Of a DNA stretch of 64,000 nt, positions 24,671 through 33,894 are shown one piece after another. The notes under the pieces are model-generated. The model did not search any database and was not told where the DNA came from. It was given only the letters and a program-made list of their open reading frames with translations. The DNA lies in assembly GCF_019443105.1 (NCBI RefSeq), contig NZ_JAHZIJ010000001.1:372001-436000 (forward strand), in the 5' to 3' direction. Position 1 is the first letter of the stretch, and the number at the start of each line of letters is the position of its first letter. Origin of the DNA: Paenibacillus oenotherae (GTDB lineage: Bacteria > Bacillota > Bacilli > Paenibacillales > Paenibacillaceae). Both the position numbers and the translations under genes were made by a program.

Positions 24671-26110
24671 CTACTCTGCTTCGACAGGAAGCAGCAGTGT
24701 GAACGTCGTCCCTGTGCCCACTGTGCTTTCCGCCTGTATATGGCCCCTGTGGGACTCTACAATGCTCTTCACAATGGCCAGTCCAAGACCAGTCCCACCG
24801 GAGGCTGCGCCGCGCGTCCGCGCTTTGTCAGCCTTGTAGAATCGCTCGAAGATATAAGGCAAATCACCTTCAGGGATGCCTTGACCCTCGTCCTTAACCT
24901 TCACTTCGATATATCGCTTCTGTTCCAGCGTGACATGCCTCGCCGACAATATAATCTCAGCATCGCTGTGTGTATGGCGCAGCGCATTATCGAGCAGATT
25001 AGTCAGCACCTGCTCCAGCCGGTCTTCATCCGCCGCTGCAACGCGAAGCGGCACCTCCGGCAGCATGCACTGAAGACGAATTCCCCGTTCCTTGGCGTAG
25101 ACGAGAAACTTGCGATGAACCCGTCTTAGGAGGCTCTCCAGATCCGCTTCGATGAGATTCATCTCCATATGTCCGGCTTCCATCCGCGCCAAATCCAGCA
25201 AATCCTTCACAAGACGGCTCATGCGCAGCGATTCGTCATGAATGACCTGCACCAGCTCCTGCCGCTCTTCCGGAGAGGCCGCAATATCGTCCATCAGCGC
25301 TTCGCTGTAGCCCTGAAGCATGGACAGCGGCGTTCGAATCTCATGAGAGACGTTGGCGACAAAATCCCTTCTCAGCTTCTCCAGCTTCGTCTCCTCTGTC
25401 ACATCACGTATAACGGCAACAGCACCGCGTACGGTATCATTGGATTTGAGCGGCGCCATAACAACCGACCAGACACCGCTCTGAACATGAACCTTGTCCG
25501 TCATATCCCGTCCTTCACGAAGCACGGTACGGTAAAGCTCGAACAGCGGTCCAGGCACTTGACTGCGATTGCGGCCCCGATTGCCCTTCTCCCGTTCCTC
25601 TTCAAGCCATTCCAGCTCATTCCAGCGGCCCAGCAGCTGCTGGCCATGCGGGTTAGCCAGGATGACCTGCCCTTCCGCATCGAAGGTAACTACCGCGTCC
25701 GCCATGCTTCTAAGCACACTGGCCAAATGATCCTTCTCATGATTCAGATCGCGGATCAGCGTATCGAGATCCTCCGCCATATGGTTGAATGTATTGGCAA
25801 GATCGCCAAGCTCATCATTGGAGCGAATCGGAACTCGCGTGCGATATTCGCCCTGCGAGATCAGATCCGCTGCTTTCTTCAATTGCAGGAGCGGCTGTGT
25901 AATCTTGGTAGACAAGAAGAATGCAAAAAAGGTGGACAGCAAAAATCCGATAACCGCCGTGTAGACGAACAATACTTTGACATCACCTGAATTGGTAAAT
26001 GCGCTGTCGATATATTGCAGCAGGAACATTCCGAGTATAATCAGAACGACCGCCACAAGCAGCATGATCGTCAGCCACAGCTTACCGACTACACTTCTCC
26101 ATATCATCAC
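24671..26110 (-). CDS. resE: Sensor histidine kinase ResE
   Basis: A 479-residue membrane kinase that signals oxygen limitation and redox state to ResD. Order of parts: transmembrane segments near 10-30 and 45-65, HAMP linker, PAS-like domain (about 115-220), HisKA with the phosphorylated histidine in VANVSHEIRTPL, then HATPase with NLLDNALRH, DEGQGI and GLGLAIVKSI. It starts with a GTG directly after the resD stop (an ATG one codon later is an alternative) and shares the operon with it. The extracytoplasmic loop between the membrane helices is very short, so the signal is probably sensed in the membrane or by the PAS domain. Confidence 0.95.
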   Translation of the reverse strand: MMIWRSVVGKLWLTIMLLVAVVLIILGMFLLQYIDSAFTNSGDVKVLFVYTAVIGFLLSTFFAFFLSTKITQPLLQLKKAADLISQGEYRTRVPIRSNDELGDLANTFNHMAEDLDTLIRDLNHEKDHLASVLRSMADAVVTFDAEGQVILANPHGQQLLGRWNELEWLEEEREKGNRGRNRSQVPGPLFELYRTVLREGRDMTDKVHVQSGVWSVVMAPLKSNDTVRGAVAVIRDVTEETKLEKLRRDFVANVSHEIRTPLSMLQGYSEALMDDIAASPEERQELVQVIHDESLRMSRLVKDLLDLARMEAGHMEMNLIEADLESLLRRVHRKFLVYAKERGIRLQCMLPEVPLRVAAADEDRLEQVLTNLLDNALRHTHSDAEIILSARHVTLEQKRYIEVKVKDEGQGIPEGDLPYIFERFYKADKARTRGAASGGTGLGLAIVKSIVESHRGHIQAESTVGTGTTFTLLLPVEAE

Positions 26111-26827
26111 TTACTTAGGCACCTCAAGCTTGTATCCGACGCCCCATACTGTCGTGATCATGGCAGCTGCCTCCGGCGATACTTTGTTCAGCTTCTCGCG
26201 CAGCCGCTTCACATGCGTATCGACTGTGCGCAGATCGCCGAAAAATTCATAGTTCCAAACATCCTTGAGCAGCTCTTCCCGCGAGAACACCTTGTCCGGC
26301 GAAATAGCCAAATAATGAAGCAGCTCATACTCCTTCGGAGTCAAGCTGACCTCCTGGCCGCCAGCCATAACGCGATGGGCATCATGCTCGATAATGAGAT
26401 GCGGGAATACGATATTGTTATTCGTTAATGTTTCTTTGGTCAGATACGCCGTTGCCGACGAGCGGCGAAGAATCGCCTTCACCCGGTAGATTACCTCGCG
26501 CGGGCTGAAAGGCTTGACCACATAATCATCAGCGCCTACCTCGAACCCTTGAACCCGGTTCATCTCCTCGCCCTTGGCAGTAAGCATAATAACAGGTGTA
26601 GCCTTAACCTGGCGCAACCTTGTACATACCTCGATGCCATCGATTCCAGGAAGCATAACATCAAGCAGAATGAGGTCGAAATCGCTGCTTGTTGCAAGGC
26701 GCAGCGCTGTCTCGCCATCCTCCGCCTCCTCGATCTCATAGCCTTCCTTCTCCAAATACATCTTCAACAGCCTGCGGATTCTTTCTTCGTCATCCACGAC
26801 CAGAATACGGTGCAATTGTTCAGACAT
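26111..26827 (-). CDS. resD: Response regulator ResD
   Basis: An OmpR/PhoB-type regulator that activates respiration and cytochrome genes under low oxygen in Bacillus. The 238-residue protein has a receiver domain with acidic pocket D12/D13, phosphoacceptor D56 (ILLDVMLPG) and the conserved lysine in LTAKGEE, then a winged-helix DNA-binding domain ending in TVWGVGYKLEVPK. The ATG at 26827 follows AGAGGAG; an upstream ATG at 26848 is less well placed. It is followed with no gap by resE. Confidence 0.95.
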   Translation of the reverse strand: MSEQLHRILVVDDEERIRRLLKMYLEKEGYEIEEAEDGETALRLATSSDFDLILLDVMLPGIDGIEVCTRLRQVKATPVIMLTAKGEEMNRVQGFEVGADDYVVKPFSPREVIYRVKAILRRSSATAYLTKETLTNNNIVFPHLIIEHDAHRVMAGGQEVSLTPKEYELLHYLAISPDKVFSREELLKDVWNYEFFGDLRTVDTHVKRLREKLNKVSPEAAAMITTVWGVGYKLEVPK

Positions 26828-26866
26828 GCGGATCAGACTCCTCTCCATCCATTAATTCGTGTCTCA

Positions 26867-28126
26867 TTAAACACCGGCATAAGAATGAAGGCCGACCAGA
26901 ACGAGATTAACGCCAATGAGCGTGAACATGACAACTACAAAGCCGATAACGGCAAGCCATGCGGACTTCTTTCCATGCCAACCGCGTGACAGGCGCAGAT
27001 GCAGATAGGCGGTGTAGTACAGCCAGGTTATAAGCGCCCATACTTCCTTAGGGTCCCAGCCCCAGAAGCGGGACCATGCGATGTACGCCCAGATCATAGC
27101 AAATATTAATGCGCCGAGTGTAAAGATCGGATACCCGATGGCAATGGCGCGGTAGCTGATTTCATCCAGATCTTCCTCGTCAATGCCGTCCATGAGCGGG
27201 TTGATCGCCGCTCCAAGACGTCTGCGAAGCGCCAGACGAAGGATTCCGTACAAGATCGAGCCCGTCAGAATGGACCATACAATAGTGTTCAGCTTGCGTG
27301 CCGCATTGACGCCATGCATCCATGACGGTGTCTCGAATAGCGGCTCCTTCATGCCAAGGAAAGATTGCACCTCGATATTCTGGCTGTTGTAGGGCTTGAA
27401 GATCGGCGGCATGGAATATTCAACCGTCTCCGTAGTTGTACTCTCAATCCCTTTGCTGTCAATCGACACAATCTCCTGAATGAAGGATGCCTTGTAGTCA
27501 ACGCCGCGAAAGGCGAATACAGTACCGATGAACGCTACAATAATGACGATCACATAAAGGGTAAATTCGACCCAGCGCTGGTCGCGCCGAGATTGGGCAT
27601 CGGTTTTCTTGAAATCAACAGTGCGAAGCAAATACATCAGGCCAGCCGCAAAGCCAACCGCGAAGAATGCTTCACCAAGCGCTGCTGTCGTAACATGAAT
27701 GCGGAGCCAGTAGGAATTAAGCGCTGGTATAAGCGGCTGAACCTCCTGTGGGAATACCGACGCATAAGCGACGATAATGACCGTCAGCGGAAGTGTGAAC
27801 ATGCCAAGCAGCGGCTTCCGGTAAATCGCATAAACGACGACAAAAGCGAACATAATCGCCATCGCCAGAAACATCATAAACTCATACATGTTGCTGGTCG
27901 GGATATGTCCCCCGCCAATCCAGCGGGTAATGAAGAACGTCAGATGTGCGGCGAATCCCAGCACAGAGACGATAAAGGCAATGCGCCCCCAGCGCCGGAG
28001 ATGATCCTCCGGCTTGCGGTTGCTCCAATTGCGGCCTGCTACAGCAACCGCATAGAACAGAAATCCAAAGCAGTATAGAAAGAAGGCGACTAGAAAGGCG
28101 TCGCTGCTGAAATCAAGCAAACTCAC
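26867..28126 (-). CDS. resC: Cytochrome c biogenesis protein ResC (CcsA/CcsB type)
   Basis: Part of the system II machinery that moves haem across the membrane and attaches it to apocytochrome c. The 419-residue protein has about eight transmembrane segments and the haem-binding tryptophan-rich motif FWGWDPKEVWALITW in the C-terminal third, plus flanking histidines. Its start overlaps the resB stop by four bases (ATGA), so ResB and ResC are made together and act as a complex. Confidence 0.95.
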   Translation of the reverse strand: MSLLDFSSDAFLVAFFLYCFGFLFYAVAVAGRNWSNRKPEDHLRRWGRIAFIVSVLGFAAHLTFFITRWIGGGHIPTSNMYEFMMFLAMAIMFAFVVVYAIYRKPLLGMFTLPLTVIIVAYASVFPQEVQPLIPALNSYWLRIHVTTAALGEAFFAVGFAAGLMYLLRTVDFKKTDAQSRRDQRWVEFTLYVIVIIVAFIGTVFAFRGVDYKASFIQEIVSIDSKGIESTTTETVEYSMPPIFKPYNSQNIEVQSFLGMKEPLFETPSWMHGVNAARKLNTIVWSILTGSILYGILRLALRRRLGAAINPLMDGIDEEDLDEISYRAIAIGYPIFTLGALIFAMIWAYIAWSRFWGWDPKEVWALITWLYYTAYLHLRLSRGWHGKKSAWLAVIGFVVVMFTLIGVNLVLVGLHSYAGV

Positions 28127-29790
28127 GATTTGTTCCCTCCGTTATCGAGCGACTTGGGCTCTATGTCGATGCCGATTCCGCGCAGAGCGGATGCGACGTC
28201 GGCACGCATGCCGTAATTGTTCTTGTTCGTATGTGCGCCCAGCAGTAGACGTCCCTCGTCTATGCGAAGCCAGATACGGCGGTGCTGCCAATAAGTTCCG
28301 ATCAGAACTCCGAACATAAAGATGCCTGCGCCTACCCAAATATAAGGCATCGCATAGTCAGTCCGAACGTTGAGCGAAGTAATCGCACCAGTGAAGGCTA
28401 CACCTTCCATTGACGGAACTTTAATCTCAAAGCGCTTTCCAGTCTCGCCGTTGATGGTATCCTGGCTGAACCGTTCTTTGTCATTTTGCTTAGGGAAATA
28501 CATGTAGGGAACGCCCTCGGCCGGCAAATCCGCGCCTTTCAGCAGAAAAATAAATGCGGGCGCATTCGGTTCGCGCGACTTGGTCGTCGGATTGCCGGAG
28601 GAATCCAGCGTAAAATCCATATACTTCTGTCTAAGCTCAAGCGTATAATCCCCCAGCGTATAGATCAGCTTGGGATTGCGCATATCCAGCTCGAAGGGGC
28701 CGTATGTCTTGCCAGACTCTTTATCTATCAGCACGGGATTGACTGCCTTAAGCCTGGGCGTATCATCAAAGCCGAACTGATAAGCCTTGAGCCCCTTATA
28801 GGAAAGCGGATCATTCACAATGATATTATGGCGCTTCACCTCTTCCAGCTCTGGCTGGACGGATGGATCATCGCAATTCGCTGTGCATTCGTACAGGACA
28901 GCCTTTGTTTCGTACAGCTTGGCGCGCGCTGTTCCTTTGAGCCCTTCTGGAAGCTCTTCATCCGTGTAGTAATCAACGGTAAACTTCTCATTCTTCAAGT
29001 AATAGGAGGTGTCGGGAATTTGCACAACCTCGCCTTCAGGCACCGATATATAATTATCCATCGACCAGCCCGGAATAGAGCGAAGCAGCACAGCCAGCAG
29101 AAATATAATCAGGCCGATATGGTTGATATAAGGGCCCCAGCGGCTGAAGCGGTTCTTCTCCGCAAGCAAGGCCGTACCATCCGTCTTCACCCGGTAGCGT
29201 TTGCGCTTCAACTGCTCTGCCAGCCCTCCGATCCATGCTGCCTCATCACCCTTTATATCAGCAGTATAGACCGTTTTCTGTCTGGATAGAAATTCTCCAT
29301 GCTTGCGCACCTGCTGTTTGCTAAGCGCCCGATAAAGAGGCAGCACCCGGTCAAGACTGCATATAACAAGCGAAGTTCCGATCATGACAAGAAGACCGAT
29401 GAACCACCAGGATTCATAGGTATTGGACAAGCCAAGCTCGTAATAGACTTTGCCGATCCAGCCGTACTTCTCTTCATAGTAGGTGGAAGGATCAAAGGAG
29501 ACAAAGGCATTCTCCTGCGTAAATATCGTACCGACTATAGCAGCAAGCAATGTGATAACGATTAGACGAACCGCTATTTTGACCGATGAGAAGAAATTCC
29601 ATACCCGGTCGATAATGCCCGGATTGCTCTTCTGCGAGCGGCGGGCAATGCCATCATAACGCATTTCGAGCGGGGTATCCTTACCGGCTTCTTCCGCTTC
29701 CTCCAGCGGCTTGCCGCAGTTCTCGCACAGCACAGTGCCGATCGGGTTCTGGTGGCCGCATTCGCATTTCGTATTCTGAAAAGACAGCAA
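28123..29790 (-). CDS. resB: Cytochrome c biogenesis protein ResB with N-terminal zinc ribbon
   Basis: Partner of ResC in system II cytochrome c maturation. The 555-residue protein has transmembrane segments near 75-95 and 130-150, another at about 225-245, a large outside domain, and a last one near 485-505. Unlike B. subtilis ResB, it begins with a cytoplasmic zinc-ribbon-like segment carrying C9, C11, C22 and C25 (CECGHQN...CENCGK). Translation starts at TTG 29790 after a good AAGGAGG. The position between resA and resC is standard. Confidence 0.94.
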   Translation of the reverse strand: MLSFQNTKCECGHQNPIGTVLCENCGKPLEEAEEAGKDTPLEMRYDGIARRSQKSNPGIIDRVWNFFSSVKIAVRLIVITLLAAIVGTIFTQENAFVSFDPSTYYEEKYGWIGKVYYELGLSNTYESWWFIGLLVMIGTSLVICSLDRVLPLYRALSKQQVRKHGEFLSRQKTVYTADIKGDEAAWIGGLAEQLKRKRYRVKTDGTALLAEKNRFSRWGPYINHIGLIIFLLAVLLRSIPGWSMDNYISVPEGEVVQIPDTSYYLKNEKFTVDYYTDEELPEGLKGTARAKLYETKAVLYECTANCDDPSVQPELEEVKRHNIIVNDPLSYKGLKAYQFGFDDTPRLKAVNPVLIDKESGKTYGPFELDMRNPKLIYTLGDYTLELRQKYMDFTLDSSGNPTTKSREPNAPAFIFLLKGADLPAEGVPYMYFPKQNDKERFSQDTINGETGKRFEIKVPSMEGVAFTGAITSLNVRTDYAMPYIWVGAGIFMFGVLIGTYWQHRRIWLRIDEGRLLLGAHTNKNNYGMRADVASALRGIGIDIEPKSLDNGGNKS

Positions 29791-29811
29791 AGTAGAATAG
29801 ACCTCCTTCGA

Positions 29812-30339
29812 CTAGGACTGCAGCAGCTCTGTGACGCGCTCATCGATGTCCTTCTCCGTCATAGGTCCGACGAAAATGTCCATTATCGTGCCATCCGGTC
29901 TAACAAAAAACGTCGTTGGATACGACCTCAGGCCATACTTGCGTTCCACGTTTCGATTATTATCAAACAGGATTGTGTAGCTCACATCGTACTGCTTAAC
30001 AAAATTGTTGACTGTAAACTCATCTTCACCCAAATTAATGCCTACGATCTCAAAGGGCTTGTCCTTATGCTTCGCATATTGGCGCTGCAGATCAGGTGTT
30101 TCATACACGCAGCCCGGACAGAAAGTTCCCCAGAAGTTGATGATTAGCGCCTTTCCTTTGTAGTCGGCAAGCCTGTGTGTCTTGCCGTCAAGGCCAAGCA
30201 AGGCAAAATCCGGCGGGGTATCTCCCTTCTGCGGCAGGCTGTCATTGGATGAGAACAATGCATTGCCTATCGCATAGCCGCCCAGTAACACGACGCCAAG
30301 CAGAATAATAATTTGAATGGTTCTGCGGTTCTTTTTCAC
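29812..30339 (-). CDS. resA: Thiol-disulfide oxidoreductase ResA
   Basis: A membrane-anchored thioredoxin-like protein that reduces the cysteines of apocytochrome c before haem attachment. The 175-residue protein has an N-terminal anchor at 8-27 and a thioredoxin fold with active site C74-P-G-C77 in NFWGTFCPGCVYE. The well-studied B. subtilis ResA has CEPC, so the inner dipeptide differs. Start is a GTG. It is the first gene of the resABCDE cluster. Confidence 0.93.
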   Translation of the reverse strand: MKKNRRTIQIIILLGVVLLGGYAIGNALFSSNDSLPQKGDTPPDFALLGLDGKTHRLADYKGKALIINFWGTFCPGCVYETPDLQRQYAKHKDKPFEIVGINLGEDEFTVNNFVKQYDVSYTILFDNNRNVERKYGLRSYPTTFFVRPDGTIMDIFVGPMTEKDIDERVTELLQS

Positions 30340-30386
30340 CGGTTTATCGTCACCGCCCCTTTTGTCGCTGCACCGTGAATAGTATC

Positions 30387-30392
30387 ATTATA
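30387..30392 (-). promoter_or_regulatory. Candidate -10 element upstream of resA
   Basis: TATAAT on the minus strand lies about 50 bases before the resA start. A matching -35 was not obvious because the place is occupied by the rluB terminator hairpin. Confidence 0.35.
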
Positions 30393-30402
30393 ACGAAAAT
30401 CG

Positions 30403-30424
30403 GGCGGCATTAAAGCTCGCCGCC
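30403..30424 (-). terminator. Possible terminator after rluB
   Basis: GGCGGC and GCCGCC flank a ten-base loop five bases beyond the rluB stop, followed by CGATTTTCG. The T run is short. Confidence 0.4.
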
Positions 30425-30429
30425 ACGTG

Positions 30430-31170
30430 TTATTTTTGAATTTTATGTGTCTTGAGCGCCTTGTCCAGCAGCTCCTTTACCTCTTTGGGCGTCAAATGAC
30501 GGAACTTGCCGCGCTGCAGATTCTCCAAGTGCAGCTCGCCGAATCTGACGCGCTTCAACCGGATGACCGGATGCGATATCGCCTCGAACATTCTCCGCAC
30601 TTGGCGATTGCGCCCCTCATAGATCGTAATGCTGATCGTCGCCTGTTTCTTGTCGGGATCCACATCCTGATATTCTACTTCCGCAGGGGCAGTCATGCCG
30701 TCCTTCAGCTTGATTCCCTTCTGCAGCTTCTCCAGCTCTGTGCCGTGGGGCACGCCCTTGACTGTCGCCAGGTACGTCTTGGGCACATGATGGCTTGGAT
30801 GGGTAAGCAGGTTAGCGAATTCGCCGTCATTCGTAAGCAGCAGCAGGCCTTCCGTATCATAATCCAGGCGGCCGACCGGGTAGAGCCTTTCCTTAATCCC
30901 ATGCAGGAAGTCCGACACGATCTTGCGGCCCTGCGGATCGCTGGCGCTCGTAATGACACCTTTCGGTTTATTCAGCATCACATAGAGCTTGCTCTCGCTC
31001 TTGATCGGCTTGCCCTTCACTGTAATGACGTCGGCAGCTGGATCAGCCTTCACGCCCAGCGTTGTTACGACCTCGCCATTGACTTGAACTTGTCCGGAAG
31101 TAATAAGTTCCTCGCATTTGCGGCGTGATGCGACACCCGCCTGCGCCAATATTTTCTGTAAACGTTCCAA
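30430..31170 (-). CDS. rluB: Ribosomal large subunit pseudouridine synthase B
   Basis: Converts a uridine in the helix 89-93 region of 23S rRNA to pseudouridine. The 246-residue protein has an N-terminal S4 RNA-binding domain (about 1-60, ERLQKILAQAGVASRRKCE) and an RsuA-family catalytic domain with the aspartate motif GRLDYDTEGLLLLTNDG. The TTG at 31170 is preferred because GGTGAGGTG is six bases upstream and the protein then starts like the family; an ATG at 31194 is possible. It is downstream of spmB, as in B. subtilis. Confidence 0.93.
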   Translation of the reverse strand: MERLQKILAQAGVASRRKCEELITSGQVQVNGEVVTTLGVKADPAADVITVKGKPIKSESKLYVMLNKPKGVITSASDPQGRKIVSDFLHGIKERLYPVGRLDYDTEGLLLLTNDGEFANLLTHPSHHVPKTYLATVKGVPHGTELEKLQKGIKLKDGMTAPAEVEYQDVDPDKKQATISITIYEGRNRQVRRMFEAISHPVIRLKRVRFGELHLENLQRGKFRHLTPKEVKELLDKALKTHKIQK

Positions 31171-31231
31171 TGCTTTCACCTCACCCTTCATCATACCCTA
31201 AAAGCGGCAGCAAAGGGAAGTTCCACATGAA

Positions 31232-31283
31232 GAAGCCTGTCGAAGCGGGGACCTTCCTCAGGCCTTCCCACCCAACAGGCTTC
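31232..31283 (-). terminator. Hairpin after spmB, possible terminator
   Basis: GAAGCCTGT and ACAGGCTTC form a nine-base-pair stem around a long loop, five bases beyond the spmB stop. The following T content is low, so termination is uncertain. Confidence 0.4.
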
Positions 31284-31287
31284 CAAA

Positions 31288-31830
31288 TCATCCAAATACC
31301 AATAAACAAATCATAATCGCTGCAGCAAAGCCTACCATATCCGAGAACAGCCCGACTTTCAGCGCGTAGCGGCTGCGCCTGATTCCTACTGCGCCGAAGT
31401 ATACAGTTAACACATACAGCGTCGTATCCGTGCTGCCCTGTATAGTGGAGGCGATCCGGCCGATCATAGAATCCGGGCCATACGTCTTGATCAGCTCGGT
31501 CGTGAAGGCAAGCGAGCCTGCTCCGGTAAGCGGCCTCAGCATGCCAAGCGGCAGAACCTCGGCAGGAATATGGAGCCAATGAAAAAGCGGCTCGAACAGG
31601 GAGGCCAGCATGTCCATTGCGCCAGAAGCGCGGAACATGCTGATCGCCACCATCATCCCTACAAGATGGGGAATAATATTGATCGCTGTCCCGAAGCCTT
31701 CCTGGGCGCCGCTGAGGAATGTTTCGTATACAGGCACTTTGCGGAATGCGGCGTACAGAGGAATCAGCACAATCATAAAGGGGATGATCCATGAAGATAC
31801 TGCCGTTATCCATTCATACAACGGCCTCAC
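31288..31830 (-). CDS. spmB: Spore maturation protein B
   Basis: A 180-residue membrane protein of the nucleoside-recognition (Gate) family with about five transmembrane segments and a central GTAINIIPHLVGMMVAISMFRASGAM region. SpmA and SpmB are needed for spore core dehydration and heat resistance in B. subtilis. Its start overlaps spmA by 17 bases. The dacB-spmA-spmB order is conserved. Confidence 0.94.
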   Translation of the reverse strand: MRPLYEWITAVSSWIIPFMIVLIPLYAAFRKVPVYETFLSGAQEGFGTAINIIPHLVGMMVAISMFRASGAMDMLASLFEPLFHWLHIPAEVLPLGMLRPLTGAGSLAFTTELIKTYGPDSMIGRIASTIQGSTDTTLYVLTVYFGAVGIRRSRYALKVGLFSDMVGFAAAIMICLLVFG

Positions 31831-32524
31831 CCTTCCCGCTGCCCGGCGTATTGTTCGCTATTGCCGCATAACCTCCCGCGCCCCCATGCTTGCCGCTTGC
31901 ACCTGCCCCGCCGGAGCCCCCGCCGATGTCCTTCCATTGCGGAGGCTTGCCGGAGCGATGCCTGTACCAGCGGTCAGCCGCTATTGCAGCTGCTGTTGCG
32001 ATTAGTGTCGCAGCCAGCGTCGTACCGACAATCTCGGCAGGATGGGCGGAGCTGTATGTCATCCGAATCGCAATCAGCGTAGTTGGCACGAGCGTAATGC
32101 TCGAAGTATTAAGCGCCAGCAGTGTGCACATTGCCGCCGATGCTGTTTCTTTGTCAGGGTTAAGCTTCTGCAGCTCCTGCATCGCTTTGATACCCATAGG
32201 AGTAGCTGCATTGCCAAGCCCCAGAATGTTCGCGCTCATGTTGCTCATAATATAGCCAAGCGCAGGATGGTTGCGCGGCACATCCGGGAACAGAAACCGC
32301 ACGACAGGCTGCAGCAGAACGGCCATTCTATCCAGCAGCCGCGCATCCTCGGCAATGCGCATCAGTCCGAGCCAGAACACCATGACGCTAATCAGGCCGA
32401 AGCTGACCGTAACCCCGCTCTTCGCACCATCGAATGCCGCTTCAGTCAGCGCCTCCATCCTCCCGGTAACGGCTGCAGCGATGAAGCTTGCAACGATGAA
32501 GAACAACCAGATCCAATTCACCAT
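31814..32524 (-). CDS. spmA: Spore maturation protein A with glycine-rich tail
   Basis: A 236-residue membrane protein paired with SpmB in spore core dehydration. The conserved part has about four to five membrane segments and NMSANILGLGNAATPMGIKAM near 105-125. It is longer than the roughly 196-residue B. subtilis protein because of a polar, Gly/Ser/Ala-rich C-terminus (GGGSGGAGASGKHGGAGG and beyond, from about residue 199). The ATG at 32524 overlaps the dacB stop by seven bases (ATGGTGA) and has GGAGGGGAGG before it. An upstream in-frame start would lie inside dacB. Confidence 0.93.
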   Translation of the reverse strand: MVNWIWLFFIVASFIAAAVTGRMEALTEAAFDGAKSGVTVSFGLISVMVFWLGLMRIAEDARLLDRMAVLLQPVVRFLFPDVPRNHPALGYIMSNMSANILGLGNAATPMGIKAMQELQKLNPDKETASAAMCTLLALNTSSITLVPTTLIAIRMTYSSAHPAEIVGTTLAATLIATAAAIAADRWYRHRSGKPPQWKDIGGGSGGAGASGKHGGAGGYAAIANNTPGSGKGEAVV

Positions 32525-33720
32525 CTTGCCGCCTCCCCTCCGAACAGCGTCCCCAGCACAAACTTCAACGCTCCCCAGAAGGAGGTCAGCCAGGGCTTGG
32601 CGGATAACGGATGCGACGTCAACGAGGTCGACCAAGCCTCCCGATCCGGCAGCTTGATACGAGCGCCCTGGGGTTCATAGACAGGTGTAGAGCCGATCTT
32701 CGCATCACCGATATACCAATTGATCGTGCCCCGCTCTCCCAGCGCATAAGCAGTAGATTTTACCGGAAGGAGTACCATCTTGGAACGAAGCTGCTCCCTC
32801 TCGCCCTCTGCGAACGGATATTGAAGCGTTCGGCCGACCGCGAGCGGATAGCCATTAACCGGTTGGCCTTTATGCGCCACTTCGTCAAGCGGATAATGGG
32901 CGAAGCCCCAATTAAGCAGCTTCTGGTGATCGACCCAATCATCGCCGTCATTCAGTGTCACGACAGCCAATTGTTGATTGTTGCGGGTCGCCGAGCTGAC
33001 CAGACAGCGGAAGGCCTGCTTGGTGAAGCCGGTCTTTACGCCATCGGCTCCTTCGAACATCGTGAGCATCTTGTTTTTATTTTTCCACTTATAGTCCCAT
33101 TCTTCGTTCGGATTCGGCGCTGTTTTTATTTTCGTCTTGACGATTTCTTTGAAAATCCGGTTGCGCAGCGCGTAGGCCGTCAGCTTGGCCAGATCGTTCG
33201 CAGACGAATAATGCCCTTCGGCATCCAGCCCATGGGGATTCTTGAATTGTGAATTTTCAAGCCCGAGCATGCGAGCCTTCTCATTCATGAGATGGACGAA
33301 TCCTTCCTCCGAGCCGCCGACATGCTCGGCGATTGCGGTTGCCGCATCATTGCCGGAGCGGAGCATCAATCCGTACAGCATATTGTGCAGACTCATCTCC
33401 TCGCCCAGCTTCAGGTAGATCGAGGAGCCCTCCTTGCCGGCCGCGCGCTTGCTTGTCTTCACCTTGTCGGACAGCTTGCCATGCTCAATCGCTACGATAG
33501 CAGTCATTATTTTGGTCAGACTGGCGATCTTCATCTGCTTGTCGCCTTCATCGCTATACAACAGCCTGCCGGACTCCACATCGATGAGCGCGGCCGCTTT
33601 GGCATGTGTGGAGATCGGCTCAGGTTCAGCATGGACGGACGCAGCTCGGTCCCATGGTATGATGCTCCACGCTAATACGAATACCCCCATGAGACCTATG
33701 GTCATACGAACGAGCCTCAT
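32518..33720 (-). CDS. dacB: D-alanyl-D-alanine carboxypeptidase DacB (PBP5*)
   Basis: A 400-residue penicillin-binding protein that trims peptide side chains in spore cortex peptidoglycan. Signal peptide at 1-31; catalytic SLTK with S67 and K70; SGN near 121-123; KTG near 237-239 in GVKTGFTKQ. The C-terminus ends in a short amphipathic segment. Together with spmA and spmB it forms an overlapping three-gene unit, which in B. subtilis is read by SigE in the mother cell. A SigE-like promoter is visible upstream. Confidence 0.94.
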   Translation of the reverse strand: MRLVRMTIGLMGVFVLAWSIIPWDRAASVHAEPEPISTHAKAAALIDVESGRLLYSDEGDKQMKIASLTKIMTAIVAIEHGKLSDKVKTSKRAAGKEGSSIYLKLGEEMSLHNMLYGLMLRSGNDAATAIAEHVGGSEEGFVHLMNEKARMLGLENSQFKNPHGLDAEGHYSSANDLAKLTAYALRNRIFKEIVKTKIKTAPNPNEEWDYKWKNKNKMLTMFEGADGVKTGFTKQAFRCLVSSATRNNQQLAVVTLNDGDDWVDHQKLLNWGFAHYPLDEVAHKGQPVNGYPLAVGRTLQYPFAEGEREQLRSKMVLLPVKSTAYALGERGTINWYIGDAKIGSTPVYEPQGARIKLPDREAWSTSLTSHPLSAKPWLTSFWGALKFVLGTLFGGEAARW

Positions 33721-33800
33721 ACATTTCCTCCTCTAACATTGGAATAAGCTTCAATCGGCTTGCCGACTGCCGGTTGTGATCCGACTTCAGGTCTTGTACA

Positions 33801-33831
33801 AGTATATGAACCCTGTGACATTCATATGTCC
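33801..33831 (-). promoter_or_regulatory. SigE-like promoter for dacB-spmA-spmB
   Basis: On the minus strand GGACATATG (-35-like) precedes CATATACT (-10-like) by about 14 bases, close to the SigE pattern. The dacB operon is SigE-dependent in B. subtilis, which supports the reading. Confidence 0.5.
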
Positions 33832-33894
33832 CTATGATCATTGCCGGTATTGACCGTATGGGGCAACATGAGCCGCAACAGAATAAAGGCTGCA

